In this document: positions 8,434 to 18,214 of the stretch, piece after piece
How positions within the stretch are numbered: the first letter of the stretch is position 1
Layout: every line of letters starts with the position of its first letter
Assembly (NCBI RefSeq): GCF_030264295.1
Contig: NZ_CP127173.1
Coordinates: 1,991,501 to 2,055,500 of the forward strand
Length of the DNA stretch: 64,000 nt
Direction: 5' to 3'
Origin: Amycolatopsis nalaikhensis
Lineage (GTDB): Bacteria; Actinomycetota; Actinomycetes; Mycobacteriales; Pseudonocardiaceae
Position numbers and translations under genes: made by a program
Notes under the pieces: generated by a model
Told to the model about the DNA's origin: nothing
The model's input: the letters and a program-made list of their open reading frames with translations, nothing else
Databases searched by the model: none

Positions 8434-10334
8434 TTCGCTCCCGCCATCGCGTTCCGGTACCAGTACTCAAGGGTCAAGACGTGCCAGAGGTGCTTGCCGC
8501 GGTCTTCCTGACCGGCGGCGTCCTCGGCGACCATGCGCTGCAACGCTTCCCGCTGCAGGAAGCCGGAAGAAACGAGCACGCCGTCGTTGACGACTTCCCG
8601 CACCAGCGGCGCCAGGTCGCGGCTCATCCAGGCCCGCAGCGGCGCGCTGAACAGGCCCTTCGGCCGGTGCACGATCTCGCTCGGCAGGATGTTCAGCGCC
8701 GCGTTCTTCAGCGCGACCTTCCCGGCGCGGCCGACGATCTTCTTGTTCCCGGGGATCTTGAACGCCGCGCGCACGACCTCGACGTCGACGAACGGCGTCC
8801 GCACCTCGGTGGACGCCGCCATCGTCGACCGGTCGGTGTAGGTCAGGTTCAGCCCGGGCAGGAACATCCGCGAGTCGGCCAGGCACATCCGGTTGACGAA
8901 GTCGTCGAGCGCCTGGTCGTTGTACGTATCGGCGTGCTCGGTCAGGACGTCGTCCACGGAAGCCGCGAGGTCCGGGTTGACCAGATCGAGCAGCTCCGCG
9001 CGGTCGTACATCGTGTAGCTGCGCCGGAACGCCGTCTCCTCGGGCAGGCCCGCGAACGACAGGAACCGCTTGGCGAACCGCACCGACCGGTAGCCGCGCT
9101 TGGCCGACGCGACCGGCAGTCTGTCCACAAGGGACTCGACCGGCTTGCGCACCGCGCCCGGCACCTTGTGGTAGCGCAAGGCGATGAGGTTCGCGAGGTG
9201 CTTGCGGTACCCGGCGAACAGCTCGTCGGCCCCCATCCCCGACAGCATCACCTTGACCCCGGCTTCGCGCGCGGCCGAGCAGATGAGGAACGAGTTGATC
9301 GCCGCCGGGTCGCCGATCGGCTCGTCGAGGTGGTAGGTCATCTTCGGCAGCAGATCGAGCACCTGCGGCGCGATCTCGATCTCGTGCAGGTCGACGCCGA
9401 ACCGCTCGGCGACGATCCGGGCGTACTTCAGGTCGTCGGGCATGGCCTCGAACTTGGCGTCCTCGGCGCGGAACCCGATGGTGTAAGCCGAAATCCCGGG
9501 CTGCGACCGTGCGGCCAGCGCCGTCAGGTAGCTGGAGTCCAGGCCGCCCGAAAGGAACGTCGCGACCGGGACGTCGGAGAGCAGGTGCTTGGCCGTCGAC
9601 TCGGCGATCACCTCGTGCAGGTCGACCTCGCCGTCGAAGGCCGCGCCTTCTTCGGCGACTTCCCGCAGCGACCAGAACCGGCCGCGGTCGACCTGGCCGT
9701 CCGGGCGGCAGCGCAGCCAGGTGCCCGGCTGCAGCTTCTCCGCGCCCTGGTAGGCGCAGCGGCTGTCCGGCACCCAGTAGTAGAGCAGCGACGCGATCAA
9801 CGCGGCGTTGTCGACCTGCAGCGACCCGCCCAGCTCCCCGGCGAGCGCCTTCAGCTCGGAGGCGAACGCGACCCCGCCGTTGCGGCGCACGAAGAACAGC
9901 GGCTTGATGCCCAGCTGGTCGCGCACCAGGAACAGCTCGCCGGTGCCTTCCTCGAACATCGCGAAGGCGAACATCCCGCGCAGTTTCGGCAGGCAGTCGG
10001 TGCCCCAGCGCCGCCACGCCTGCAGCAGCACTTCGGTGTCGGACGTGCCGCGGAAGCGCACGCCCGCGGCTTCGAGTTCGGCCCGTAGTTCCGGCGCGTT
10101 GTACAGCTCGCCGTTGTAGCTCAGCGCGAGGCCGTCGAGCACCATCGGCTGGGCGCCGGTCTCGGACAGGTCGATGATCGACAGGCGCCGGTGTCCCAAG
10201 TGGACTTCGCCCGCTCCGGCGCGGTGTTCGTAGCGGCCGGAGCCGTCCGGCCCGCGGTGGGCCAGCGTCTTGGTCAGCCGGTCGGTGAGCGGCCCGCCGT
10301 CCGGCCAGAGGTAGGTGCCTGCGATGCCGCACAT
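8430..10334 (-). CDS. Asparagine synthase (glutamine-hydrolysing) family amidotransferase
   Basis: A full-length AsnB-type protein of 634 residues. The Ntn glutaminase domain begins with Cys2 (MCGIAGTY) and includes HRGPDGSG at 27-34 and SYNGELYN at 72-79. The ATP-pyrophosphatase domain has the PP-loop SGGLDSS at 262-268. These features support glutamine-dependent amide formation on an ATP-activated carboxylate. In polysaccharide loci such proteins (for example WbpS in Pseudomonas) amidate uronic acids rather than aspartate. With a nucleotide-sugar dehydrogenase in the same operon, making uronamide residues is the favoured reading, though free asparagine synthesis cannot be excluded. A 36-base gap separates it from the Wzz-like gene upstream. 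Confidence 0.88.
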   Translation of the reverse strand: MCGIAGTYLWPDGGPLTDRLTKTLAHRGPDGSGRYEHRAGAGEVHLGHRRLSIIDLSETGAQPMVLDGLALSYNGELYNAPELRAELEAAGVRFRGTSDTEVLLQAWRRWGTDCLPKLRGMFAFAMFEEGTGELFLVRDQLGIKPLFFVRRNGGVAFASELKALAGELGGSLQVDNAALIASLLYYWVPDSRCAYQGAEKLQPGTWLRCRPDGQVDRGRFWSLREVAEEGAAFDGEVDLHEVIAESTAKHLLSDVPVATFLSGGLDSSYLTALAARSQPGISAYTIGFRAEDAKFEAMPDDLKYARIVAERFGVDLHEIEIAPQVLDLLPKMTYHLDEPIGDPAAINSFLICSAAREAGVKVMLSGMGADELFAGYRKHLANLIALRYHKVPGAVRKPVESLVDRLPVASAKRGYRSVRFAKRFLSFAGLPEETAFRRSYTMYDRAELLDLVNPDLAASVDDVLTEHADTYNDQALDDFVNRMCLADSRMFLPGLNLTYTDRSTMAASTEVRTPFVDVEVVRAAFKIPGNKKIVGRAGKVALKNAALNILPSEIVHRPKGLFSAPLRAWMSRDLAPLVREVVNDGVLVSSGFLQREALQRMVAEDAAGQEDRGKHLWHVLTLEYWYRNAMAGAK

Positions 10335-10370
10335 CTCGGGTGGGGTCCCCTCTTCAGGTCTGGGCGCGGG

Positions 10371-12188
10371 TCAGGAGACTTCCGCGCTCTGTTCGGGGGT
10401 CCGGGTGGCGGAGCCCCCGGCCCGGGACGAAGTCCCGGTTGTTACAGCACTCTTTTCGGGCTCCAAGTCGGCTTCCAGCTCGCCCTTGTGCGCGGGTTCG
10501 CCCTGGTCGCGCTTGAACGGCGAGGGCCGCTTCTGCGGCTTGACCGGGGCGAACTTCTTCGTCGGCGCGTCGAGGTGCCCGGGGATGCTCACCGTGCCGG
10601 GCTCGGGCGGCTTCGGCTTGGCCAGCGCTGGCGGGACGACCGGCCGGACGGGCGTGAACCGGCGCGTCACGTGCTCGGCCGCGCCGACGCGCTCGGCGAC
10701 GCGGGCCACCAGCTCGTCGATGCGGTCCTCGTGCTCGACCGGAACGCGGTGCACCGCGGGCGTCAGCTTGGCGCGGCCGCGCAGGGCCGTGTGCAGGCCG
10801 TCCCACAGCGTGCCGTCGGACTTGTCGCGCGGGTCCGGGTCGACCAGCACCACGCCGACGACCGGGATCTCCTGGTCGGCCAGCTGCCGGGCGACGGTGT
10901 GCAGCCACAGCGTGTTCGCGTGCCCGGCCTTGACGACCAGTACGGTCTCGGCGCCGAGGTGCACCAGGTCGGTCCACGCCGTGCCCGGTGCGACCGTGCC
11001 CACGCCGATGCGGTGCTCGCCCGGCTCGGGTCCGGGGTCGCCGGCGCCGAGCACGACGACGTCGCTGTGCGTGGCGGCCGCCAGCTTCCGGACGTCCTCG
11101 CCCGGCAGGTCGTCGACGACGCTCGCCTTGCCGTCGGCGGCCAGTTCCCCGGCGATGTCGAGGGCGAGCGCGGCCGCGACCCCGGGGGCGCCGAGCTCCA
11201 GCAGCGACACCGGGGCGCGGTCCTTCTTGATCGCGCGGACCAGCGTCGTGGCGACGCGCTTGCGTTCCTCGGTCGCGCGGGACTTCTTGAACAGCCGGGC
11301 CGGGAGCGGCAACCGGCTCCGCAGCTGGGCGATCACCGAGGCGCCGAGCTCGGCGGAGATCTCGCCGCGCAGCACCGGCTTGTCCTTCGAGATCGCGCCC
11401 ACCGCGACGAAGGCCAGCCCGAGGGCCAGGCCGAGCCCGAGCCCGATGCCGCTGTTCAGCGCGCCGGACTTCAGCTTGCCGCTCGGGAGCAGCCGGGCCG
11501 CGTCGACGACCTGCGTGCCCGCGGTCACCTTCGGGTCGCCGATCCCGGCCTGCTGGGCCCGGTTGGTGAAGTCGGAGACCTGCGACTGCAACGCGGCGCG
11601 GCGGCTGTAGAGCCCCTCGAGGGTGCTCGGGTTGGCCTGGCGGCCCTTCTTCGTCTCGTCGCTGATCTGCTGGTCGACCGTGTTCAGCTCGTCCTGGGCG
11701 TTCTTGCGCTGGTCGAGCAGGGCCTTGGCCTGCGCGTCGGCCACCGCCTTGTCCCGCTTCACGTGGTCGGCGATGAAGGTGTCGCCCAAAGCCTTCGCCT
11801 TCGCGACGGCGTCCTCGGCGGTCTTCGCCTTGACCGTGATCTGCATGATGTTGTTGCTCAGCCCGAGTCCCGAGTACTCCTTGGTGAACTCTTCGGGCCG
11901 TTCCGCGCTGCCGATCGCCTTCAGCGCCTCACCGGCGATCTGGGTCGTCTGGAGCACGGTGACGTCGGTGCGGATCAGCGACCCGCTGTCGGTCGGTGAG
12001 TCCTGCGCGTGCGTGACCATCACCGTCACCACCGCGGTGGGCGGCGGCGGCAGGAACATCGTGATCAGCGCGCCGCCGACGACACCCAGCAGCGCGGTGG
12101 CCAGCCAGAAGCGCTTCCGGCGGCGGATCGCGACGACCAGCCGGTGCAGGTCGATGAGGGGCGCGGACGAGCTGTTCGGATTCGTCAC
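10371..12188 (-). CDS. Wzz-like chain-length protein with degenerate BY-kinase-like domain
   Basis: A membrane protein of 605 residues. The Wzz topology is clear: TM1 at about 28-46, an extracellular region with a helical coiled stretch (about 140-215), and TM2 at about 246-266. After TM2 comes a cytoplasmic domain laid out like a BY-kinase/ParA fold (LLELGAPGVAAALALDIA near 329-346, SDVVVLGAGD, AETVLVVKAG), but no Walker A lysine is seen, so ATP hydrolysis is doubtful. The C-terminal 120 residues are Pro/Lys-rich and low complexity. Wzz-type proteins set polymer length together with Wzy. The start is GTG at 12188, a four-base overlap with the second Wzz-like gene, which implies co-translation. 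Confidence 0.82.
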   Translation of the reverse strand: MTNPNSSSAPLIDLHRLVVAIRRRKRFWLATALLGVVGGALITMFLPPPPTAVVTVMVTHAQDSPTDSGSLIRTDVTVLQTTQIAGEALKAIGSAERPEEFTKEYSGLGLSNNIMQITVKAKTAEDAVAKAKALGDTFIADHVKRDKAVADAQAKALLDQRKNAQDELNTVDQQISDETKKGRQANPSTLEGLYSRRAALQSQVSDFTNRAQQAGIGDPKVTAGTQVVDAARLLPSGKLKSGALNSGIGLGLGLALGLAFVAVGAISKDKPVLRGEISAELGASVIAQLRSRLPLPARLFKKSRATEERKRVATTLVRAIKKDRAPVSLLELGAPGVAAALALDIAGELAADGKASVVDDLPGEDVRKLAAATHSDVVVLGAGDPGPEPGEHRIGVGTVAPGTAWTDLVHLGAETVLVVKAGHANTLWLHTVARQLADQEIPVVGVVLVDPDPRDKSDGTLWDGLHTALRGRAKLTPAVHRVPVEHEDRIDELVARVAERVGAAEHVTRRFTPVRPVVPPALAKPKPPEPGTVSIPGHLDAPTKKFAPVKPQKRPSPFKRDQGEPAHKGELEADLEPEKSAVTTGTSSRAGGSATRTPEQSAEVS

Positions 12189-13519
12189 GGTCGACCTGCC
12201 AGGGCTTCGCCGGGCGCACCGGCCGTGGATGAAGGCTCGCGGCCGGACGGCCGGACGGGCGCGGTCACGACCACGCCGGCGAGCTCGCGCCCGGCCTCGC
12301 CGCACGCCGCGGCGAGGTCGACGAGCTCCCAGGCGGTCCGGGTGCCGAGGCCGGCCACGACCACGGCGTCGTCGTGGCCGTCGGGCACGAGCGGCCGCTC
12401 GGGCGAAACGCGGCAGACCCGGGACGGCACGGCCGCGCGCTTCGCGACTTCGGCGAGCCGCTCGGCGGCTTTCCCGGCGCTCGCGTCGTCTTCCGGCACG
12501 AGCAGGAGCACGCCGCGGGGGCCCGCGCCGAGGTGGTCGAGCACGCGGCGGAACCGGATGTCGCGCTGGGCGTCGCCGGTCGGCGCCGCGACCGGCGGCA
12601 GCAGCCACGGCCGGTCGGCCCCGAGCAGCCACCGGACGCGCGCGAGCACGCCCTTCGCGTCCTGCCGGTCCGGCTCGGCCAGCTCGACGTCGACGAGGGC
12701 GAGCACCGGGGTGCCGAGCGCCGAGCCGATTTCGTCCTGGTGCCGCAGCCGCCGGTCCCGCCGGAAGGCCACGAGGTGGCCGAAGATCCCGGCGATCAGG
12801 AACAGGACGGCGCCGCCGGCGACGAAGTGCACCGGCGTCGGCGCGGCCCGGCCGGTGGGCAGCGGCGCGTTGCCCATGGCGACCGCGTTGTGGCTGCTGG
12901 CGGTGGTGTCGGCGTCGCCGAGCGCCTTGATCGCCTGGTCCAGCGCCGTCCGCAGCCCTTCGAGCTGGGTGCGGGCCTGGACGCTTTCGACGGTGAGGTC
13001 GCCGCCGACGTTCTTGGCCAGTTCGGCGATCTTCTCGGTGGCCTGCCGCACCTGCTGGCGCAGGGCTTCGCGTTGTTCGTCGGCGAGCTGCGCCGAGGCG
13101 TCGCCCGAGTTGGTGGCCAGCTGCCCGGAGTACTTGACGTACTGCTGCGCGACCTGGTCGGCCAGCTGCTGGGCGTGCTCGGCGGTGTCGGCGGAGACGG
13201 TGATCGTCACGACGTTGCCGTCCGCGGCGGACGTGCTGACCTGCTTCTTCAGGTCGGCGCCGGTGGGGTGCCACGGCAGCTGCGCGGCGGCCCGGTCGAG
13301 CACGACCGAGCTGGTCGCGACCTCGGCCTGGGTGAGCAGTTCGTCGGCCTGGCGCGGTCCTTGCAGCAGCACGCTCGACGTCGTCTGGTAGCCGGGCGAG
13401 AAGAGCACCGAAGCGCCGAACCCGGTAAGCGCGCCCAGGACCGCGAGGACGGTCAGCAACCGCCAGCGCCGGCGGAGGACCTGCCCGATCAGGGCCAGGC
13501 GCACCGTGTCGTCAGTCAA
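12185..13519 (-). CDS. Wzz-like chain-length / polysaccharide transport protein
   Basis: A protein of 444 residues with TM1 at about 21-40, a periplasm-side helical region (about 110-205) and TM2 at 231-252, the arrangement of Wzz and capsular PCP proteins. The cytoplasmic C-terminal domain has GVLLLVPEDDASAGKAAERL at 336-355, where a Walker A loop would sit, but the glycine and serine/threonine pattern is broken, so it resembles a decayed BY-kinase. It pairs with the following Wzz-like protein, perhaps as a hetero-oligomer (inference). The start is TTG at 13519, with GGAG eight bases upstream; a GTG five codons in is the alternative. The 123 bases to the upstream gene show no obvious hairpin. 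Confidence 0.8.
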   Translation of the reverse strand: MTDDTVRLALIGQVLRRRWRLLTVLAVLGALTGFGASVLFSPGYQTTSSVLLQGPRQADELLTQAEVATSSVVLDRAAAQLPWHPTGADLKKQVSTSAADGNVVTITVSADTAEHAQQLADQVAQQYVKYSGQLATNSGDASAQLADEQREALRQQVRQATEKIAELAKNVGGDLTVESVQARTQLEGLRTALDQAIKALGDADTTASSHNAVAMGNAPLPTGRAAPTPVHFVAGGAVLFLIAGIFGHLVAFRRDRRLRHQDEIGSALGTPVLALVDVELAEPDRQDAKGVLARVRWLLGADRPWLLPPVAAPTGDAQRDIRFRRVLDHLGAGPRGVLLLVPEDDASAGKAAERLAEVAKRAAVPSRVCRVSPERPLVPDGHDDAVVVAGLGTRTAWELVDLAAACGEAGRELAGVVVTAPVRPSGREPSSTAGAPGEALAGRP

Positions 13520-13642
13520 CGGCGGATCTCCATTCCTGAGACAGGTACGCCGAACGGCTTTCTCGGATCGGCCGGTTATCCGATCCGTCGTCGGGACGGG
13601 GGCATTGGTTACACGTCCGGTGACTTCTTGACCGAACGGCGA

Positions 13643-14813
13643 TCAGCACTTCACAGCATGCTCATACGCGGCGACAAGGTTCTTCGCCGAGTTCTCCCAC
13701 GAGAGCGCCCCGGCGACCCGCGCCTGCCCGAGCTTGCCCATCCGGACGCGTTCCTCCGGGTCGTCGAGCAGCTGGGAGACCAGCTCGGCGAACGCGGACT
13801 CGTCGTTCGCCGGGGCGTAGACGGCGGCGTCGCCCGCGGACACCCGCGCCTCCCGCAGCTCGAACGAGACGATCGGCTTGCTCATCGCCATGTACTCCAT
13901 GACCTTGTTCATCGTGGAGACGTCGTTGAGCGGGTTCAGCGGGTCCGGCGACAGGCAGACGTCGGCGGTGGACAGGTAGCGGACGAGGTCCTCGTCCGGG
14001 ATGCGGCCGGTGAACTCGACCTGGTTGGCCAGCCCGAGCTTCGCCGAAAGGGCGACCATGTCGTCGAAGGCGTCGCCGGAGCCGACGAACACCGCGTGCC
14101 AGTCGGTGCGGCCGACTTCGTCCCGCAGCTTCGCGAGCGCGCGCAGGGCGTAGTCGACGCCGTCCTGCGGGCCCATCACGCCGAGGTAGGCCAGCAGGTG
14201 CGGCTTGCCCCGCTTCAGCTCCGGCTCGGCGGGCACCTCGTGGAAGCGCTCGACGACCGGGGCGCTGCGCACCACGAAGACGTCGTCCGGGTTCTTGCCG
14301 CCGCGGATCCGGGCGACCTCCTTGTAGCTCTCGTTGGTCGAGATCACGACGTCGGCGGCGCGGTAGGTGGCGCGCTCGAGCGCGCAGACCCCGCGGTAGA
14401 GCAGGTCCTGCCCGCGGTCGAACCGCGACAGGTACAGCTCGGGGCACAGGTCGTGCTGGTCGAAGATGAACTTCGCGCCCTGGCGCTTGAGCACCTTCGC
14501 GACGAGGAACAGCAGGTCCGGCGGGTTGCAGGCGTGCACGACGTCGACCGGGCCGACCTTGCGGGCCAGCCGCAGCGTGTGCCACAGCGCGCTGCCGTAC
14601 TCCTGCAGGTAGCCCGCGGGCCCGCCGGTCGCGGCCTTGAGCGGGTAGCGGTGGATGTGCACGCCGTCGACGACGGCTTCGGCTTCGGTGTCGCGTTTCG
14701 TGCCCTGCGGGCAGATCACGTGGACTTCCCACCCGGCGTCGCGCAGGGTCGTGGACTCCTGCCAGACCCGCCGGTCGAAGGGGACGGACAGGTTTTCGAC
14801 GAGGATGAGCGCT

Positions 14814-14824
<11 letters not shown>
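13643..14824 (-). CDS. GT4-family glycosyltransferase
   Basis: A GT-B fold glycosyltransferase of about 393 residues. The N-terminal acceptor domain opens with PGKALILVENLSVPFDRRVW, typical of the family. The donor domain includes LLAYLGVMGPQDGVDYA, FVGSGD and VMEYMAMSKPIVSFEL. It probably adds a sugar to the lipid-linked repeat unit in the cytoplasm. Start choice: TTG at 14824 gives a conserved-looking N-terminus and an 11-base overlap with the dehydrogenase stop, with AGAGGG about 12 bases upstream. TTG at 14845 would add seven residues. Donor and acceptor are unknown. Confidence 0.85.
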
Positions 14825-16130
<1,306 letters not shown>

Positions 16131-16294
16131 GCCAAAACCTCCGCTTTTCCCACGCGACCCATCCCTTGGTCGGCGGGCGCCCCTGGATCGTTACCGCGAG
16201 GTCGGCGCAAGCGTTTCCGGGTAAGAATTGTGTCTCGATCCAGCGCAAATGCATCTTGCGGAGTGAGTGAGCAACGCGGTCGGCGCGGTTCCGG

Positions 16295-16558
16295 TCAGCG
16301 GGTCCCGGAAAGCCGTTTCCGTTCGGCGGTGTAGGTCCACCACGGCCGCGGCGGCGCCCCGCCGGCCTGGTCGACGGCCGACATGAACGTGTCGAGCACG
16401 CAGGGGTCGTGCCGGTGCCCGTCGAGCGCGCAGAGGCGTTCGTAGAGCTCGACGGGGTCGCGCCCGGCGAGCTGGGCGGGTTCGGTGATGCCGAGCCGGG
16501 CGAGGTCGCGGGCCATCGCCGGGCCGATGTTCGCCAGTTTCCGCAGTTCTTCGCTCAT
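16295..16558 (-). CDS. Helix-hairpin-helix (Cdd1/mitomycin-resistance-like) small protein
   Basis: A protein of 87 residues. LRKLANIGPAMARDLARLGI is a helix-hairpin-helix motif of the Cdd1 family (pathogenicity locus/McrB-like small proteins), continued by DPVELYERLCALDGHRHDPCVLDTF, which is conserved in that family. These proteins are thought to bind DNA or nucleic acid, but no biochemical role is settled. It is probably monocistronic: the chitosanase terminator lies just downstream and the exopolysaccharide operon starts beyond its own stop. Confidence 0.8.
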   Translation of the reverse strand: MSEELRKLANIGPAMARDLARLGITEPAQLAGRDPVELYERLCALDGHRHDPCVLDTFMSAVDQAGGAPPRPWWTYTAERKRLSGTR

Positions 16559-16576
16559 GTTCTCCAGGACAGCAGT

Positions 16577-16612
16577 GAGGGGCCGGCCCGTCTTGAACGG
16601 ATCGGCCCCCTC
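16577..16612 (-). terminator. Hairpin between the helix-hairpin-helix gene and chitosanase
   Basis: GAGGGGCCG at 16577-16585 pairs with CGGCCCCCTC at 16603-16612, with one bulged base and a loop of about 17. It lies just beyond the chitosanase stop and fits a GC-rich intrinsic terminator without a U-tract. Confidence 0.55.
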
Positions 16613-16622
16613 GCGCGGGACG

Positions 16623-17315
16623 TCAGTTGTTGTTCACGAAGGTGGTCGCCAGGCTTTCGCCCTTGCTGATGGCGTTGCCGTGGTTCTCGATGGGCGAGAC
16701 GGTCGAGTTCTTGAAGCAGATGTAGGTCACGCCCGAGTCGGTGCCGCCGTTGGACGGGTCCGGGTTGATGCCGAGGTCCTTCGCTGTCGCGTAGGAGGCT
16801 TCACCGATGATCTGCGACGGGCCGGTGTCGCCGATGACCGCGTACTCGACCTTGCCGTTGTAGATCACCGCGCAGGAGCCGCCGCCCTTCAGGCCGGACG
16901 AGGTGTACTTCCAGATGCTGCTGGAGCTCGGCACGACGATGTAGGGCAGCTTCGCGGCGTTGAGCGGTTTGCCGTCGGACTGGTGGAAGGCCGTGTCGTC
17001 CTGGAAGCAGCAGTCGGTGTTTTCGTTGCACTGGGTGGTGCGCTGGCCGTCGCAGTCGATGTCCATGTCGGCTTTCCAGAACACGGCCCCGTTGGCGTCG
17101 CAGACGGCGACCGTCTTGCCCGAGACGTCTTCGTCGGTCTTGTACTTACCGTTCGAGATCTGCTTGCAGCTGTTCGTTTTCGCCAGCAGCTGGGCCGCGG
17201 TCGGGCCGGCTTCGACGGTGGCGGGTGCGGCCGGGTTCGGGGCGGCCGAGGCGACGGCGGACGGCAGGGCGGCCGCGGCCAGCGCCAGCGTCGCGAGCAG
17301 GATCAGTTTCCGCAT
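16623..17315 (-). CDS. Secreted chitosanase, glycoside hydrolase family 75
   Basis: A protein of 230 residues. The signal peptide is MRKLILLATLALAAAALPSA with cleavage near ASA-AP (about residues 23-26), so the mature enzyme is exported. It would hydrolyse beta-1,4-glucosamine linkages in chitosan. The GH75 layout is visible: FWKADMDIDCDG carrying acidic residues, TAFHQ, GDTGPSQIIGEAS, and a Cys-rich segment QCNENTDCCFQDD likely to form disulfides. Length is normal for the family. The start ATG at 17315 has AGGGAG upstream. A near-perfect palindrome 20 bases before the start suggests repression by a sugar-responsive regulator. It is the only secreted polysaccharide hydrolase next to the exopolysaccharide operon but is transcribed separately. 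Confidence 0.88.
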   Translation of the reverse strand: MRKLILLATLALAAAALPSAVASAAPNPAAPATVEAGPTAAQLLAKTNSCKQISNGKYKTDEDVSGKTVAVCDANGAVFWKADMDIDCDGQRTTQCNENTDCCFQDDTAFHQSDGKPLNAAKLPYIVVPSSSSIWKYTSSGLKGGGSCAVIYNGKVEYAVIGDTGPSQIIGEASYATAKDLGINPDPSNGGTDSGVTYICFKNSTVSPIENHGNAISKGESLATTFVNNN

Positions 17316-17334
17316 TCCTGGTTGCTCCCTTTGG

Positions 17335-17351
17335 TTAGGAAACTTTCCTTA
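17335..17351. promoter_or_regulatory. Palindromic operator upstream of chitosanase (CsnR-like)
   Basis: TTAGGAAACTTTCCTTA contains the perfect arms AGGAAA/TTTCCT around one base, with the outermost pair also complementary. It lies 20-36 bases upstream of the ATG, overlapping the expected initiation region. Similar elements precede chitosanase genes of other actinomycetes, where the ROK-family repressor CsnR binds; that match is from memory. No CsnR gene is in the window. Confidence 0.65.
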
Positions 17352-17473
17352 CGGCGGCGGGGCACCAGGATGCACCCCGCGGGGAGCGGGGACAAGACCG
17401 GAAGTGGGGGAATTTCCCAGTAACCGCCCGGAGTTGACGAAAACGCGGCCCGGTGAGCGGAACCGTGTCCCGG

Positions 17474-18133
17474 TCAGCGGACGGCGCGCCGGAACACGCG
17501 GTTCACCCAGTGCGCGGCCCGCCGCGGCCCGGCCGCGAAGACGTCGTCGAGCCACTCGTCGTCGAGATCGTGCCGGAGCTCGGTGCGCGCCTGCAGCCAG
17601 CCGTCGCGCTGGGCGCCGCCGCCGTCGCTCGTGTAGACGCGGGTGGCGCCGGCCTGCCGCAGCCGCGCGAGCACGCGCCGGTCGTACGCGCCGAACGGCA
17701 GCGAGAACCGCCGCACCGGGCGCCCGCACAAGTCGCCGAGCAGCTTGGGCGCGTCCTTGAGCTCGCGGCGCGCGTGGCGGTCGTCGAGCCGCCGCCAGTC
17801 GCGGGGTTCCCAGCCGTGCGAACCGATTTCCATCCCGGCGCGGACGAGCTCGCGCAGGCCGTCGCGGTCGAGGTAGCCGCGCTGCCCGAGGCGGCCGGCC
17901 AGCGGGAAGAACTCGGCCGTCAGCCCGCGGTCGACCAGCCTCGGCAGCGCGATCTCGACGTCGGACTCGTTGCCGTCGTCGAAGGTGAGGTGGACGTCGT
18001 CCCGTTCACCGACGGCGTCGAGCACGCGCTCGAACTGCTCGACGGTCACCCAGCGCTCGTCCTCGCCGGGGTCGAGCTGGCGAGCCGGACGGCCGATGCC
18101 GTGCACGGCGAAGTTGACCGCCACCACTCCCAC
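17474..18133 (-). CDS. Polysaccharide deacetylase (NodB/CE4)
   Basis: A NodB-homology protein of 219 residues. Motif 1 is HLTFDDGNESD, in which the first Asp is the catalytic base and the second a metal ligand. Motif 2 is EIGSHGWEPRDW, carrying only the first His of the usual HxxxH. Motif 3 is RRFSLPFGAYDRR. It would remove N- or O-acetyl groups from a polysaccharide. No signal peptide is visible, so it may act in the cytoplasm or the annotated start may be internal. GTG at 18133 was chosen; further GTG codons follow within three codons. It could deacetylate the exopolysaccharide or chitin-derived oligosaccharides, since chitosanase is adjacent. CGATTAATCG at 18167-18176 is a perfect palindrome in its promoter region. 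Confidence 0.82.
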   Translation of the reverse strand: MGVVAVNFAVHGIGRPARQLDPGEDERWVTVEQFERVLDAVGERDDVHLTFDDGNESDVEIALPRLVDRGLTAEFFPLAGRLGQRGYLDRDGLRELVRAGMEIGSHGWEPRDWRRLDDRHARRELKDAPKLLGDLCGRPVRRFSLPFGAYDRRVLARLRQAGATRVYTSDGGGAQRDGWLQARTELRHDLDDEWLDDVFAAGPRRAAHWVNRVFRRAVR

Positions 18134-18214
18134 CGCCTGCCACCGCGAGTAGTCGATTTGTTACTTCGATTAATCGCACTGGCAAACGGGTGAGTTACAG
18201 GTTTTTGCCGACTT

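Noticed and set aside
9123..9135. A replication origin suggested by TTGTCCACA-like boxes
   Set aside because: The boxes are single, far apart and inside genes; no cluster, AT-rich region or dnaA/dnaN genes are present.
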